A stretch of 64,000 nucleotides of DNA from CAWBVG01 sp963792175 (GCA_963792175.1 CAWBVG010000012.1:128840-192839); one strand, 5' to 3'; shown: positions 21,968 to 30,732, counted from the stretch's first letter. The notes: generated by a model not told the origin, from the sequence alone. Made by a program: numbers and translations.

Positions 21968-22867
21968 ATGAGACGCCAAAACCCCTTCATCATGAGATCA
22001 AAAACCACTCCACGAATCTGCGTGGCTTCCTCCACCAGGAAGGGCCCTCGCTACATGCAATGTCTGTTACTGGTGTGCTGCTGTTGGTCAATACCAGCAA
22101 CGGGTTATGCGGCGCTGATGCCCACGACCGCCACCGGCTGGGGGCCAGATGATTTCAACACGAGCACTTTGAAGCCCAGCCCGGCCATCCCAGTGTTTTC
22201 CTGCCCTTGGATCGATTCGGGGCTGGCCGCCTGGTTGGCAGCCGTTCCGGACAGGGTGAACAATTGGCGTTTCAGCTATTCCAGTCTCACGAACCTGAAC
22301 AGGGACTTGACCATCAATGACTATTTCGCGTGGGTAGTAGACGAACCCACCGTCACCGCGCCTGACGGTGCTCAATACGGTGGGCGGTTTCATGAAGATA
22401 GAGGGGGTGCGGTCTTCAGCTTGACTTACACGCCGCAACCGGGAGATCCCGCGGACATTCATTGGATTCAAGCCGTCTCGGCCGACTACAACGGTGCCAC
22501 CGACATTCACTTGGACAATCCATTTGATAGAACAGTGCCGTTTTATGACCCAGCGGGCGCCTCTGGAAGGCTGCCCAACGGAACCAGTTGGTTCCTGGAT
22601 ATCCCCAGCGCTCCGGAAAACGAAATCGAGGATTTTTATGCCAACGTCGAGTTTCAAGTGTTGCTGGCGGTCGACAACGTTAATCCCACGGGGTTTCACA
22701 GTGTGACTCTCTACGGAGGTGAGTGGTGGGGGTATCAATACCGTACGGCAGATGTTGGGCCCGTTCCTGAGCCGGCAACCTTCCTCTTAGTAGGCACAAG
22801 CGGTCTGCTGACGATTTGGAAGCGTCGAAAGGTCTTCGCTCCGGGCAGTGGCAGCCGACGCGGCTGA
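21968..22867 (+). CDS. PEP-CTERM sorting domain protein 1
   Basis: An intact 299-residue protein with AAAGGAG 7 bases before the ATG. A basic leader and a Cys-rich hydrophobic segment (MQCLLLVCCCWSIPATGYAA) form the signal peptide. The mature part is beta-rich and acidic (GWGPDDFNTSTL, YGGRFHEDRGGAVFSLTYT). The C-terminus is a textbook PEP-CTERM anchor: VPEPATFLLVGTSGLL, then TIWKRRK. In other bacteria such tails are recognised and removed by an exosortase (EpsH/XrtA type) during export. Base composition is visibly less GC-rich than that of its neighbours and the frame is unbroken. No exosortase gene is in the window. Confidence 0.9.
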   Translation: MRRQNPFIMRSKTTPRICVASSTRKGPRYMQCLLLVCCCWSIPATGYAALMPTTATGWGPDDFNTSTLKPSPAIPVFSCPWIDSGLAAWLAAVPDRVNNWRFSYSSLTNLNRDLTINDYFAWVVDEPTVTAPDGAQYGGRFHEDRGGAVFSLTYTPQPGDPADIHWIQAVSADYNGATDIHLDNPFDRTVPFYDPAGASGRLPNGTSWFLDIPSAPENEIEDFYANVEFQVLLAVDNVNPTGFHSVTLYGGEWWGYQYRTADVGPVPEPATFLLVGTSGLLTIWKRRKVFAPGSGSRRG

Positions 22868-22947
22868 CTTGTTGATTGACTGATATTCGAGGTTTGACCT
22901 TTGCTCGCTCGGCGGAACCAGTTGGATGCGTTGCCCAGGACTCCACC

Positions 22948-22992
22948 CTTCCATTTGCCCGGCGCGAGCATTGCGAAGACTCGCGCCGGGTC
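22948..22992 (-). pseudogene. Relic of the 3-prime end of a kinase/ATPase gene
   Basis: Read on the minus strand, 22992-22948 encodes DPARVFAMLAPGKWK. This closely matches the very C-terminus of the kinase/ATPase at 24975-28889 (DPPRIFDMLAPGRWER), which lies on the same strand. No kinase-like sequence is recognisable on either side. It also explains the perfect 11-base inverted repeat CCCGGCGCGAG/CTCGCGCCGGG at 22958-22990, which would otherwise pass for a terminator of the PEP-CTERM gene. Confidence 0.5.
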
Positions 22993-23056
22993 CGTTGCGG
23001 CTTCAGTATCCTTCCCTCTTCCCGATCGGCCTCTCGGTGAAGCGCTGCTTCTCCTT

Positions 23057-23091
23057 GTGAGCCCTTGTGCGCTCCGTCTCCGCGTGTTGAG
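23057..23091 (+). promoter_or_regulatory. Conserved element C (GTGAGCC-N16-CCGYGTGTTGAG)
   Basis: GTGAGCC at 23057-23063 and CCGCGTGTTGAG at 23080-23091, with the same spacing as A, B and D. The ribosome-binding site GAGGAG (23097-23102) and the ATG at 23106 of the truncated subtilase follow at once. In A and C the bases before the second block also match (CCGTCTCCGC). Confidence 0.75.
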
Positions 23092-23105
23092 ACAGGCGAG
23101 GAGAC

Positions 23106-23861
23106 ATGCCTATTCTGGCGCAGGCTTTCACTCGGTTGGCTGTCTCGGTTGCTGGTGCGGCTCTCGTCGTCGCGATGCTCCTCCGGCCAGGACTCGCGCA
23201 GGAACAGACGCAGCGATTTCGCACCGTCGAACGCGCGATTCCGAACCGGTACATCGTGCTGCTCAACGAAGAGCCGTTGCGCTCTCGAATTGGTTCCGAA
23301 CGCGCCGCGATCACGTCAACCGCTACCGATCTGGCCCGCACGTTCGCGGGACAGGTCGGTCACGTCTACCAACACGCCGTTAAGGCGTTTCGCACTGCAG
23401 ATGCCGGAAGGGGCGGTGAGAGCGCTAAGCGCGGATCCGCGTGTGGCGCTGGTCGAGGAAGACGGGCTCATGTCGATCAGCGTCGCGCAAGCGAATCCGC
23501 CATGGGGACTCGACCGGATCGATCAGCGGCTTCTGCCGCTCAATCGCACGTATAACGTTGGCCAGACCGGTCCCGGGACGAACGTCTACGTGATCGACCC
23601 GGGATTTGGACGACGCACGTCGAGTTCGCGGGCCGGGCGTCCGTAGCGGTTGATGTCGTGGGCGACGGCCGAAACGGCATCGACTGCAACGGTCATGGCA
23701 CGCACGTCGCCGGGACGATTGGCGGCGCGACCTATGGAATCGCCAAGAGCGTGCGCCTCTTCGCGGTCCGCGTTCTGACCTGCGGTGGCAGCGGGCGACC
23801 AATGGACCATGTCGATCGAGGGCACGCGCCGGCACCATTCCGGGACGTACACCTTTGGTGA
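23106..23861 (+). pseudogene. Truncated S8 (subtilisin-like) peptidase
   Basis: It has an excellent ribosome-binding site and signal peptide (FTRLAVSVAGAALVVAMLL). An inhibitor-I9-like propeptide follows (IPNRYIVLLNEEPLRSRIGS, then FALQMPEGAVRALSADPRV and LVEEDG). Catalytic-domain sequence then starts: PPWGLDRIDQRLLPLNRTY, the Asp strand NVYVID, and the His motif NGHGTHVAGTIGG. Sequence stops being subtilisin-like after VRLFAVRVLTCGGSG (about 23795). The catalytic Ser motif GTSMAxP and the C-terminal half are missing. Frameshifts near 23385 and 23605 also break it; those may be errors, but the loss of the second half is a real truncation in this sequence. It cannot be an active protease as it stands. 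Confidence 0.75.
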
Positions 23862-24036
23862 CGTCTTCGAAAAGACATATCTGGCCACCATCGCTCGCAT
23901 GCTAAATGACGTGGAGCTCTCAAATCAGGACGGCTCGGAGAAGAAGAAGGGGAAGGAATGCCGCGAGCTGGAAAGGATCAGCAAGAGCTGGTTCGATTTC
24001 GCGATTAAGAACAATCCTCCCCCTTACTTCAGGTAG
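23785..24036 (+). CDS. Unrecognised segment fused to or following the truncated subtilase
   Basis: From about 23800 the open frame encodes DQWTMSIEGTRRHHSGTYTF, then GDVFEKTYLATIARMLNDVE. A Lys/Glu-rich stretch (EKKKGKECRELERISKSW) and FDFAIKNNPPPYFR come before the stop. Composition is unlike subtilisin and less GC-rich than the flanks. There is no convincing start codon with a ribosome-binding site at its beginning, so it looks like the 3-prime end of another gene joined to the protease remnant near 23795. No family is recognised. Confidence 0.4.
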   Translation: MAAGDQWTMSIEGTRRHHSGTYTFGDVFEKTYLATIARMLNDVELSNQDGSEKKKGKECRELERISKSWFDFAIKNNPPPYFR

Positions 24037-24079
24037 TCGTCGCGTCGATCTGCCCAGGGCGAGCTCGTTGCGGATTCAC

Positions 24080-24114
24080 GTGAGCCGTTCCAAGTGTCCC
24101 GGCCGTGTGTTGAG
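24080..24114 (+). promoter_or_regulatory. Conserved element D (GTGAGCC-N16-CCGYGTGTTGAG)
   Basis: GTGAGCC at 24080-24086 and CCGTGTGTTGAG at 24103-24114, again 16 bases apart. It lies about 40 bases before the start of PEP-CTERM protein 2. The 16-base spacer differs from the other copies while both blocks are kept, which argues for function rather than recent duplication. Confidence 0.75.
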
Positions 24115-24154
24115 TTGGACATTGTCGCCAGATTGCGGAGAAAGGATGGTCCTA

Positions 24155-24943
24155 ATGAGAATCCGTGGTGCGCTCGGCATCGGCAGCCTGAGGAACGCCC
24201 TCATGGTCATCGGAGTCGGCTGCGTGCTGCTGTGTCCCGCGCGCGTCGACGCGAATGCCATCACCATCACGAACCTTATGGACACGACGTCCTCGTTCGA
24301 TACGCGTGTCACGGGCAGAGGCGTCGGCTTTTTCCCTGAGGTTCACTTCCTCGTCGACATACCTGGTACCCCCTGGGAATCTTCGTCAACGATTTTCGAG
24401 TCCCCCGGGCTTCCGGGACCGTTGGTCCCCGACATCGTTCGGGTCGATTGGACGATCCAGCACCTTCTCGGTCCGGATCCAGGGGACATCAATCCGAACC
24501 CGGTCGGGCCTGTGACGCTCTCCCTGGTGATTGTGCCCACTGCGGCAGGGCCATTTGGCACCACCATTGGAGTCTGCGGAACGCCGCCGGCGTTCTTCTC
24601 GGCAACCGCTGTTGCCCATCCGCTCACGACCGGAGGATCGCACTTCGACGATTTCTGCCTCGCCATGAATGGATCAATCGTCGCAGACGCGCTGGGGCAC
24701 CTCGACATCACTTCCTATCAGATCTATTACTTCGCGGAGCACTGCTCGACACTCGATCCGACGGCCTTTGGTTGCGCCGGCCCCACGCCAGTGCCTCCCG
24801 GTCCGGCTCCCGAGCCAGCCACCTTGCTCCTCCTTGGTCCAGGTGCCTTGATACTGGCGTGCAAGAAGCTCAAAACGTCTGCACGAAGTCGAGTGCGACC
24901 ACACCTTGCGCAGGCAAATTCACCATCCCGGCACACGCTGTGA
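24155..24943 (+). CDS. PEP-CTERM sorting domain protein 2
   Basis: An intact protein of about 262 residues. The ATG at 24155 is preferred (an in-frame ATG lies at 24146), with GGAGAAAGG upstream. The signal peptide is ALMVIGVGCVLLCPARVDA. The mature domain is beta-rich with paired Cys (GVCGTPPAFFSA, DDFCLAMNG, EHCSTLDPTAFGCAGPTP). The C-terminal anchor is APEPATLLLLGPGALILACK, then KLK, followed by a further 20 residues, slightly longer than usual. It is predicted to be a surface or exopolysaccharide-associated protein handled by an exosortase encoded elsewhere. It is convergent with the kinase/ATPase gene, 31 bases away. Confidence 0.88.
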   Translation: MRIRGALGIGSLRNALMVIGVGCVLLCPARVDANAITITNLMDTTSSFDTRVTGRGVGFFPEVHFLVDIPGTPWESSSTIFESPGLPGPLVPDIVRVDWTIQHLLGPDPGDINPNPVGPVTLSLVIVPTAAGPFGTTIGVCGTPPAFFSATAVAHPLTTGGSHFDDFCLAMNGSIVADALGHLDITSYQIYYFAEHCSTLDPTAFGCAGPTPVPPGPAPEPATLLLLGPGALILACKKLKTSARSRVRPHLAQANSPSRHTL

Positions 24944-24974
24944 TTCTCTCGGCGCCAGCCGACTGAGCGTCGCT

Positions 24975-27900
24975 CTACCGCTCCCATCTGCCCGGCGCCA
25001 GCATGTCGAAGATCCGCGGCGGATCGACGACATGCTGTGCCGTCGCCCAGGCCATCGCGCGAGCCATCAGCGCCTGACCATCGGAACCGCCGACAAGTCT
25101 TCCGCGCTGGTACCGGCAGGCCGCAACATAGTGCGACATTTGAGCAGCGTCCGCGTCGGCTTCGGCTCGCGCGAGCAAGTCTACGCCGCAGCCTCGTCGC
25201 TGTTGACGCTGGCAACGCCCGCGCGCACGACGAACGCGATCATGCGAGCCCAGTCGCCACGCCCACCCTCGAGCCACCGGGCGCAGCGGATCGCGTCGCG
25301 AAGATATATCGACCCATCGTCTGCGGCAGCCGCAGCGGCGACCGCCGCGCGTCCTCGAAAATGAAAGGCCCATGACGGCGACGTACTGAACACGCTGCAG
25401 CCCGGACTTCTGCAAGTGAGCCCACTGCGAGCGTGCGAGCTTCCACGCCAGCGGGGCGTTGTTCTCGTACAGCGCCAGGTCGACCTGTGCCTGGACAGCC
25501 GCGAAATGGGGAATGAAGAAGCCGGTATTCGGCAGCGCAGCAATCGCTTCATGAACGAGATCGCGAGCGAGCCACGGCCGCTCGGCGAGCAGGCAGACGT
25601 GCCCGCCCGGAGAACATGGAGTTGATCGCGTGGATATCGTTCCGCGCTTTCGCATCCTGCAGCCGGCCGGCCAGATGCGCCGTGAAGATCCGACAACTTG
25701 CTCCACTCCCCGAGGTGCAGCGCAGCGGCCATCACCACCTGCGTGTTGGTGCTCCGCTCCCACGCCACCCCAGTGCACTCTTCACGCAGAATGTGGTCGG
25801 CCCGCTGCGACAGTTCCCATGCGGTCCGCCAATCGCCGCCCAACATCGCACACAGCGCTTCCATGGCCGCGATCAACCCGCGCGTCTGGGGACGTTCAGT
25901 CCCTTCGGATAACGCGCGAGCGGTTGACAGCAGTTCGCCGGACGCTCCGCAGTATTCCGTCGGCCGGATGTGGAGCGATACGCTGCTTCGGCGGCGAGTG
26001 ACATGGCGATGCTGTCTCGATCGCCAACGCGCAGGGCCAGGAGCAGATGACGTGCGTGAAAGTCGCAGCTCTGAATGACATCGATCATCTGAAGGCCGAT
26101 AGCCGAGCGACCAGTACAGATCCAAAACCCTCAGATCTTCAATCGCGACGGACGCTCGCGGCCGTTCACGAACTCGAAGGGAGGTGCAGGCGACGCGGGT
26201 GCGCTGCCACAAGAGGCTGAAGGTGACGTGCCACGGCCTCGAAGGCAGGCGCACGCTCAACTGATGCGCGATGGCGGCGCAAGAGATCCAGGCCTTCTTC
26301 GATGTGCGCGCTCCGGAGCAACTGCTCGGCGGCCAGCCGTTTCAGCTCGATGGCCACGGACGGCTGGGCTTCCCGCGCCGCGGCCAGATACTCGTGGGCG
26401 GCTTCTGTACCGCGTTCCGCTTGGACCAGCGCAGTGGCCAGTTTACGTCGCAGCTCGAGACAATGTGATCGCCGCGCCAGTGTCCGTGATCGAGAGCCAG
26501 GCGATAGAACTGAGCCGCGCGATCGAAGGCGAGGACACGTGACGCCTGTTCAGCGGCCGCGAACATATGCCGCGCCGCCGCCGTCCAGTCGCCTGCCTCC
26601 TGAAACTGCCTCGCGAGAATCGCAGCGTCGAATCCGCCTTCGCCCTCCAGCGCCAGCGCCAGCGCCAGGTGCCGTTCTCGACGCGTCTCGCCGGACATCG
26701 CGGCCATCATCGTTTCGCGAATGCGATCGTGGAACAGCTCGATTTCCCGTGGCCCGCGCGTCTCCCGCAGCCGCACCAGTCGCTCGACCACAAGATTCGC
26801 GAGCGTCGGGTGATCATCGATGTCGACGCCAGCCGCGCGACGCACAACCGACACGGGAATGGGCTGGCCCGCCACCGCGACGATCTCGAGCAGTTGTCGC
26901 ACCTGCGGCGCCAGACCGGCAATCCGTCCCTCGATGACTCGACGAACGGTGAACGTGCCCTGGCCGTCCGTCGTGACAGTCTGCGAATACCGAGCGAGCT
27001 GATCGATCAGGAACGGATCTCCGCAGGACTCGTGCGCGATCGCCTCTGCCCGCGGTCGATCGACGCCTTCGCGTCCTGTGAAGAGCTGCATCGCCAGCTC
27101 GCTCGATTCGGACGGCGTCAGCACGCCGAGCCCAATCTCTTGAACGACGACCGATTGCGACGCGGCGGCCTGCGAGCGCCAGCTCTGCAGAAAAGGGCTC
27201 GTGTCAGCATCCTCAAGCCTGAAGCTCGCGATGAGTAGCAGGTTTGGGGGCGATGACGCTTTGATCAGGCCGCCGAGGAACGCCACGCTGTCCAGATCGC
27301 CCCACTGCGCATCGTCGATCATCAGCACCAATGGACTCTGGTCCGCCAAGCGGGAAAGCAGTTCCAGCAGGCTGGCAAACGCGCGTTGCCGCAGTTCTTC
27401 TGAATCCAGAATCTCGATCGGTCTGGGCCGCACCGGGGCAATCGCCTCTACATGCGCCAGGCTCGCAAAGACGCGAACCAGGGACTGGACGTCGTGTGGT
27501 CTCAGTGCTTCGGCTTTCGATGGCGATTGTGCCTTCAGGGTACCGGCTCAGGCGGTCGACCACATCGTCGAGCGCTTTGAACGGAACCATTTCGCTTTCG
27601 TGGCAACGACCGGCGAGCACGACGACGTCGGGTCGCTCGCGCGCCAGTCTCCGGCGGAATTCCCTCAGCAGGGCGCTCTTTCCGATCCCGGATCGGCCGC
27701 CGAGGTTCACGACGACGGCGCGACCCTGGTTGGTGAGCTCGAGGAGTGTTTTCAGTTCGGCCAGTTCAGATTCCCGACCGATGAATGCTTCCTGAGCCGA
27801 GGGCAGCGGCGGCAACGAAGTCAGGTGACCGCGGTCGCCGCCGAGACGCGCGATGATTTCACGCGCCGAAGGCCGTGTCGTCGGATCCAGCGGAGCAAGT

Positions 27901-28889
27901 CCGCGCACAAGGCGTCCAGATCTTCCGGCACGTCGACCCCGACCGCACTTGGGCGCAGCGGCGTCTCGTCGGATGTCGGCGCCTGCCGCCGGCGAGGAGG
28001 AAGCGCTCCTGTCAGCGACTCGAAGAGCATGACGCCAAAGCTGTACCAGTCGGTTGCCCGGTCGACCGCGAACCCCGCCGCCTGTTCAGGGGACACGTAC
28101 GCGGGTGTGCCGGCCAGGACCACGCTCTGCAACGAGTCCACCGACGCCTCGTGTACCAACCCGAAATCGAGCAGGCGCACCCGCCCGTCATGCTCCACGA
28201 GCGCATTGGCCGGCTTGATATCCCGGTGCAGCATCCCGGCGCCGTGCACCGCGGCAATCGCCTGCGCCAATTGCAGGCCGGCCGCGCGCAGTCGCTCGAG
28301 ATTGCAAACGGATCGTGATTCCTGAGGAGCGCCGTCGGCGACGTACTGTAAGAAGCTGACTCCTCGAATCAGCTCCATCGTAAAGAACCAGCGCTGGTCT
28401 TCAGAGAACAGCTCGTACAGCTCCACGACGTTCGGGTGCCGAATATCGACGAGCGCGCGAAACTCTCGCTTGAATCGGTAGAGAAACCGGGAATCCCTCC
28501 GCCGGAGCAGCTTGAGGGCTACTAGGCTTGGCCTGCGTCCGGTCGTAGCACTCGTAGACGACACCGAAGCCACCGCAGCCCAGCCGCCGATGCACGTCGA
28601 AACGCGACGTGCCGTGGAATTCCTCGTCCTCAGAGGCGTCCGCACTCACCGCCCCGGAGAGCTCGCCATCGCGGGGACAGCCAACAGCGTCCCACCATCC
28701 GTCGTTCAGCGCCGGCCGGTCGATCAAATTATCCGCCGCATCGTAAGCGGCCAGCAGCGACTGCGCCTCGGCTTTCAGAGCCGCGTTGCCTGAGCAGGCT
28801 TTGTCAACGAAGTCCGCGCGCGATCCCGGTCCGTGCCCCAGAGCGGCGTCGAACACGAGCTTCACGCGCTCCCACTGGTCGGCGATCAC
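24975..28889 (-). CDS. Ser/Thr protein kinase fused to AAA ATPase and helical repeat region (several frameshifts)
   Basis: The GTG at 28889 overlaps the sigma factor stop (GTGA). The N-terminus (ADQWERVKLVFDAALGHGPG) is the usual opener of Acidobacterial kinases. The kinase core has FKREFRALVDIRHPNVVEL, MLHRDIKPANALV, LLDFGLVHE and YVSPEQAAG. A predicted-ATPase module follows: Walker A GGRSGIGKSALLREF, Walker B LVLMIDDAQWGD, then FHDRIRETMMAAMSG. The C-terminal third is alpha-helical repeat-like (LALYENNAPLAWKLARSQW) and ends DPPRIFDMLAPGRWER. The span is exactly 1,305 codons, but the frame shifts near 28525, 27895, 27540, 26450, 26200, 25770 and 25370. It is probably a cytosolic sensor kinase controlled with its ECF sigma partner. 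Ligand and targets are unknown. Confidence 0.85.
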
Positions 28890-29452
28890 GACCGTAGATT
28901 CCTGATCTCGCGAGCCAACCACGCCTTGGCGACGTTCAGCTCGCGCTTGATCGTCGCGGGTGACACGCCGATCGATTCTGCGGTCTGCTCGATCGTCAGC
29001 CCTCCGAAGAAACGCAGTTCGACGATCCGACTTTGTCGAGGATCGATGACCGCGAGGCTCGAAAGCGCTTCGTCGAGGGCGATCAGCTCGATCGCCCGCT
29101 CATCGGAAATGACGACATCGTCCAACGAGACCTTGCGAGCGAGTCCGCCGCGCTTTTCCGCGTGGCGGCTCCGGGCGTAGTCGACGAGGATTCGGCGCAT
29201 CGCTTGAGAAGCGATGCCGAAGAAATGCGCCCGATTCTGCCAATGCACTCGCTGCTGTGCGGCGAGCTGCAAGTAGGCTTCGTGAACAAGGGCGGTGGGC
29301 TGAAGAGTGTGATTGGGGCGTTCCCTGCCGAGATGATGGCGCGCAAGCTTGTGCAGCTCGCGATAGAGCAAGGGCATTACTTCCGCCATGGCCTCGGCAT
29401 CGCCGCGACTCATCTGAACGAGCAGCTGCGTCACTCCCTGGCAAGGAAGCAT
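28886..29452 (-). CDS. ECF sigma factor, Acidobacterial TIGR02999-like group
   Basis: An intact 188-residue protein. Region 2 has LLYRELHKLARHHLGRERP, then LQPTALVHEAYLQLAAQQ and FFGIASQAMRRILVDYARSR. Region 4 has RIVELRFFGGLTIEQTAESI, then GVSPATIKRELNVAKAWL. The HTLQPTALVHEAYL segment is diagnostic for the Acidobacteria/Planctomycetes ECF group that is commonly paired with a Ser/Thr kinase, as here. Its TGA overlaps the GTG start of the kinase gene, so the two are translationally coupled. Phosphorylation-dependent control of the sigma factor is plausible from this pairing but not shown by sequence. Confidence 0.93.
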   Translation of the reverse strand: MLPCQGVTQLLVQMSRGDAEAMAEVMPLLYRELHKLARHHLGRERPNHTLQPTALVHEAYLQLAAQQRVHWQNRAHFFGIASQAMRRILVDYARSRHAEKRGGLARKVSLDDVVISDERAIELIALDEALSSLAVIDPRQSRIVELRFFGGLTIEQTAESIGVSPATIKRELNVAKAWLAREIRNLRS

Positions 29453-29875
29453 ATCGACCCCCTCGTTACGAGCCGTCTCTGTCGATCAGGTCACATCTGG
29501 TGCGGTGCCCCTCTATCCACGGCGAAGCACTGATTCGTCACCATGACCCCTATCTACCTATACGAAGCTGAACCGCGAAATACGTGATCTGCGGGATCGC
29601 CGGCGAATTGAACCTCAAGACGGGTGGTGAGCTTCCATGCCGCGCGATTCCGCGTAGTGGAGTGAGGCTGGACTTGGAGGGCACCGTGAATCACATGACG
29701 TCGGCTGTTTTCCGAGGGTGTGCCGGTCACCGTTGCGAGCCATCGATCGTGAGATCCAGCCTCGCCCTGCGGACGAACGATACGACGTGACGCCTCTTCC
29801 GGGCTGTTTAGGGGAGGTGTGAGCGCGGCACGTTCATTGTGCCGGTTTCGGTAGCGAGAACAGCTGGAGGCTGCC
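29453..29875. other. Intergenic region between divergent sigma factor and PRC-like genes
   Basis: This 423-base gap contains no convincing gene: the open frames lack ribosome-binding sites and family character. It presumably holds the promoter of the sigma/kinase operon and that of the PRC-like gene. The only structured signal seen is a weak relative of the A-D element at 29627-29662 (GTGAGCT, 20 bases ending in TTCCGC, then GTAGTGGAG). Confidence 0.5.
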
Positions 29876-30211
29876 ATGTGTGACGACATCACCGCAGGAT
29901 CCCGTCTCCAATACATCGATGCCCATCACGTGCAGGGTGCCGGCGCGTCTCTCGACCGTCTTGATGTCCGCGAGGAGGCCGGGCCGCGACTCGGCAGGCT
30001 CGAGGGCGTATTCGTGGATGCCCAGGCGGGGCGAGTGCGCTACTTCGTTGTCCAATCCGGCAGCGTACAGGCGCCTCGGTGGCAGGCGCTGCCATTCTCC
30101 TCGGCGCGCCTCGACAGGAGCGATCGGACGCTGCGAGTCGATTTCGATAGCACGCAGGTCTCTCCGCTCTCGAAGCTCTTTCGAGACGCGCTGCTGATGT
30201 CTTGCGGATAA
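29876..30211 (+). CDS. PRC-barrel-like domain protein
   Basis: An intact 111-residue protein with GGAGG 5 bases before the ATG. The central segment reads LDVREEAGPRLGRLEGVFVD, then AQAGRVRYFVVQSG and WQALPFSSARLDRSDRTLRV. This has the PRC-barrel pattern G-x-L-x-G-V-x-V-D followed by R-Y-x-V-V, as in the PRC protein at 10030-10332 (GEIGHVDEFLVDE, VRYLVVD). It is cytosolic, with no signal peptide or TM helix. Stand-alone PRC proteins have no settled function. It ends 55 bases before the convergent MgtC gene. Confidence 0.7.
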   Translation: MCDDITAGSRLQYIDAHHVQGAGASLDRLDVREEAGPRLGRLEGVFVDAQAGRVRYFVVQSGSVQAPRWQALPFSSARLDRSDRTLRVDFDSTQVSPLSKLFRDALLMSCG

Positions 30212-30266
30212 TCGGAAGACCCACCTGGTGTTGAGCGACCACCGGTTCTTCTTCGTATCCGCCTGA

Positions 30267-30728
30267 TCATGGCTCGCGAGGTGTTGGCCCTTCGTGGTGG
30301 CGATCCGGCCAGCCCGCACGGCGTTCGAAATAGATCTCAATCGGCGGCAGGACGGCGAGCACGACGAGCGTCAACCCAGCCGCGACCGTGGCGAGCGCGA
30401 AGTGTCCCGCCCCGGCGGCCACTCCAATCGCCGCGTTTACCCAGATGGTGGCAGCAGTCGTCATCCCATAGACGGAATTGCCGCTGCGGAGAATGGCGCC
30501 ACCGCCCAGAAATCCGATTCCGGTGACGATCTGCGACGAGATCCGGTCGGCGGTTCCAGAATCGTGTCCCATCAGGCTCGAGAGGATCGTGAACAGCGCT
30601 GAGCCTAGCGCGATCAGAATGTTGGTGCGCAGGCCGGCCGGCTTCTGACGGTACTCGCGCTCCAACCCAATCGCCGCGCCGAGTCCCGCAGCCAGTAACA
30701 GGCGCCAGGCGGCGTTGGCAGGCAGCAT
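30267..30728 (-). CDS. MgtC/SapB-family membrane protein
   Basis: An intact 153-residue protein. The MgtC signature is clear: LLLAAGLGAAIGLEREYRQK, then AGLRTNILIALGSALFTIL, IVTGIGFLGGGAILRSGNS and GMTTAATIWVNAAIGVAAGA. Four to five TM helices are expected in the inner membrane, with the short cytosolic tail found in the non-virulence forms. The family is linked to Mg limitation and ATP synthase or phosphate control in pathogens; here the role is open. It starts 5 bases after the amidohydrolase stop and so is probably co-transcribed with it. Confidence 0.92.
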   Translation of the reverse strand: MLPANAAWRLLLAAGLGAAIGLEREYRQKPAGLRTNILIALGSALFTILSSLMGHDSGTADRISSQIVTGIGFLGGGAILRSGNSVYGMTTAATIWVNAAIGVAAGAGHFALATVAAGLTLVVLAVLPPIEIYFERRAGWPDRHHEGPTPREP

Positions 30729-30732
30729 CTGA

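Noticed and set aside
22958..22990. Perfect 11-base inverted repeat after PEP-CTERM 1, at first read as a terminator
   Set aside because: It lacks a T-run and coincides with codons of the DPARVFAMLAPGKW relic on the minus strand, which explains the symmetry.
18787..24114. Reading the four-copy element as a sigma-54 (-24/-12) promoter
   Set aside because: No conserved GG-N10-GC pattern; the fixed 16-base spacing between blocks fits an ECF-type layout better.
29584..29790. Possible 68-residue gene in the sigma/PRC intergenic region
   Set aside because: No ribosome-binding site, no family character, and it covers the expected promoter region.
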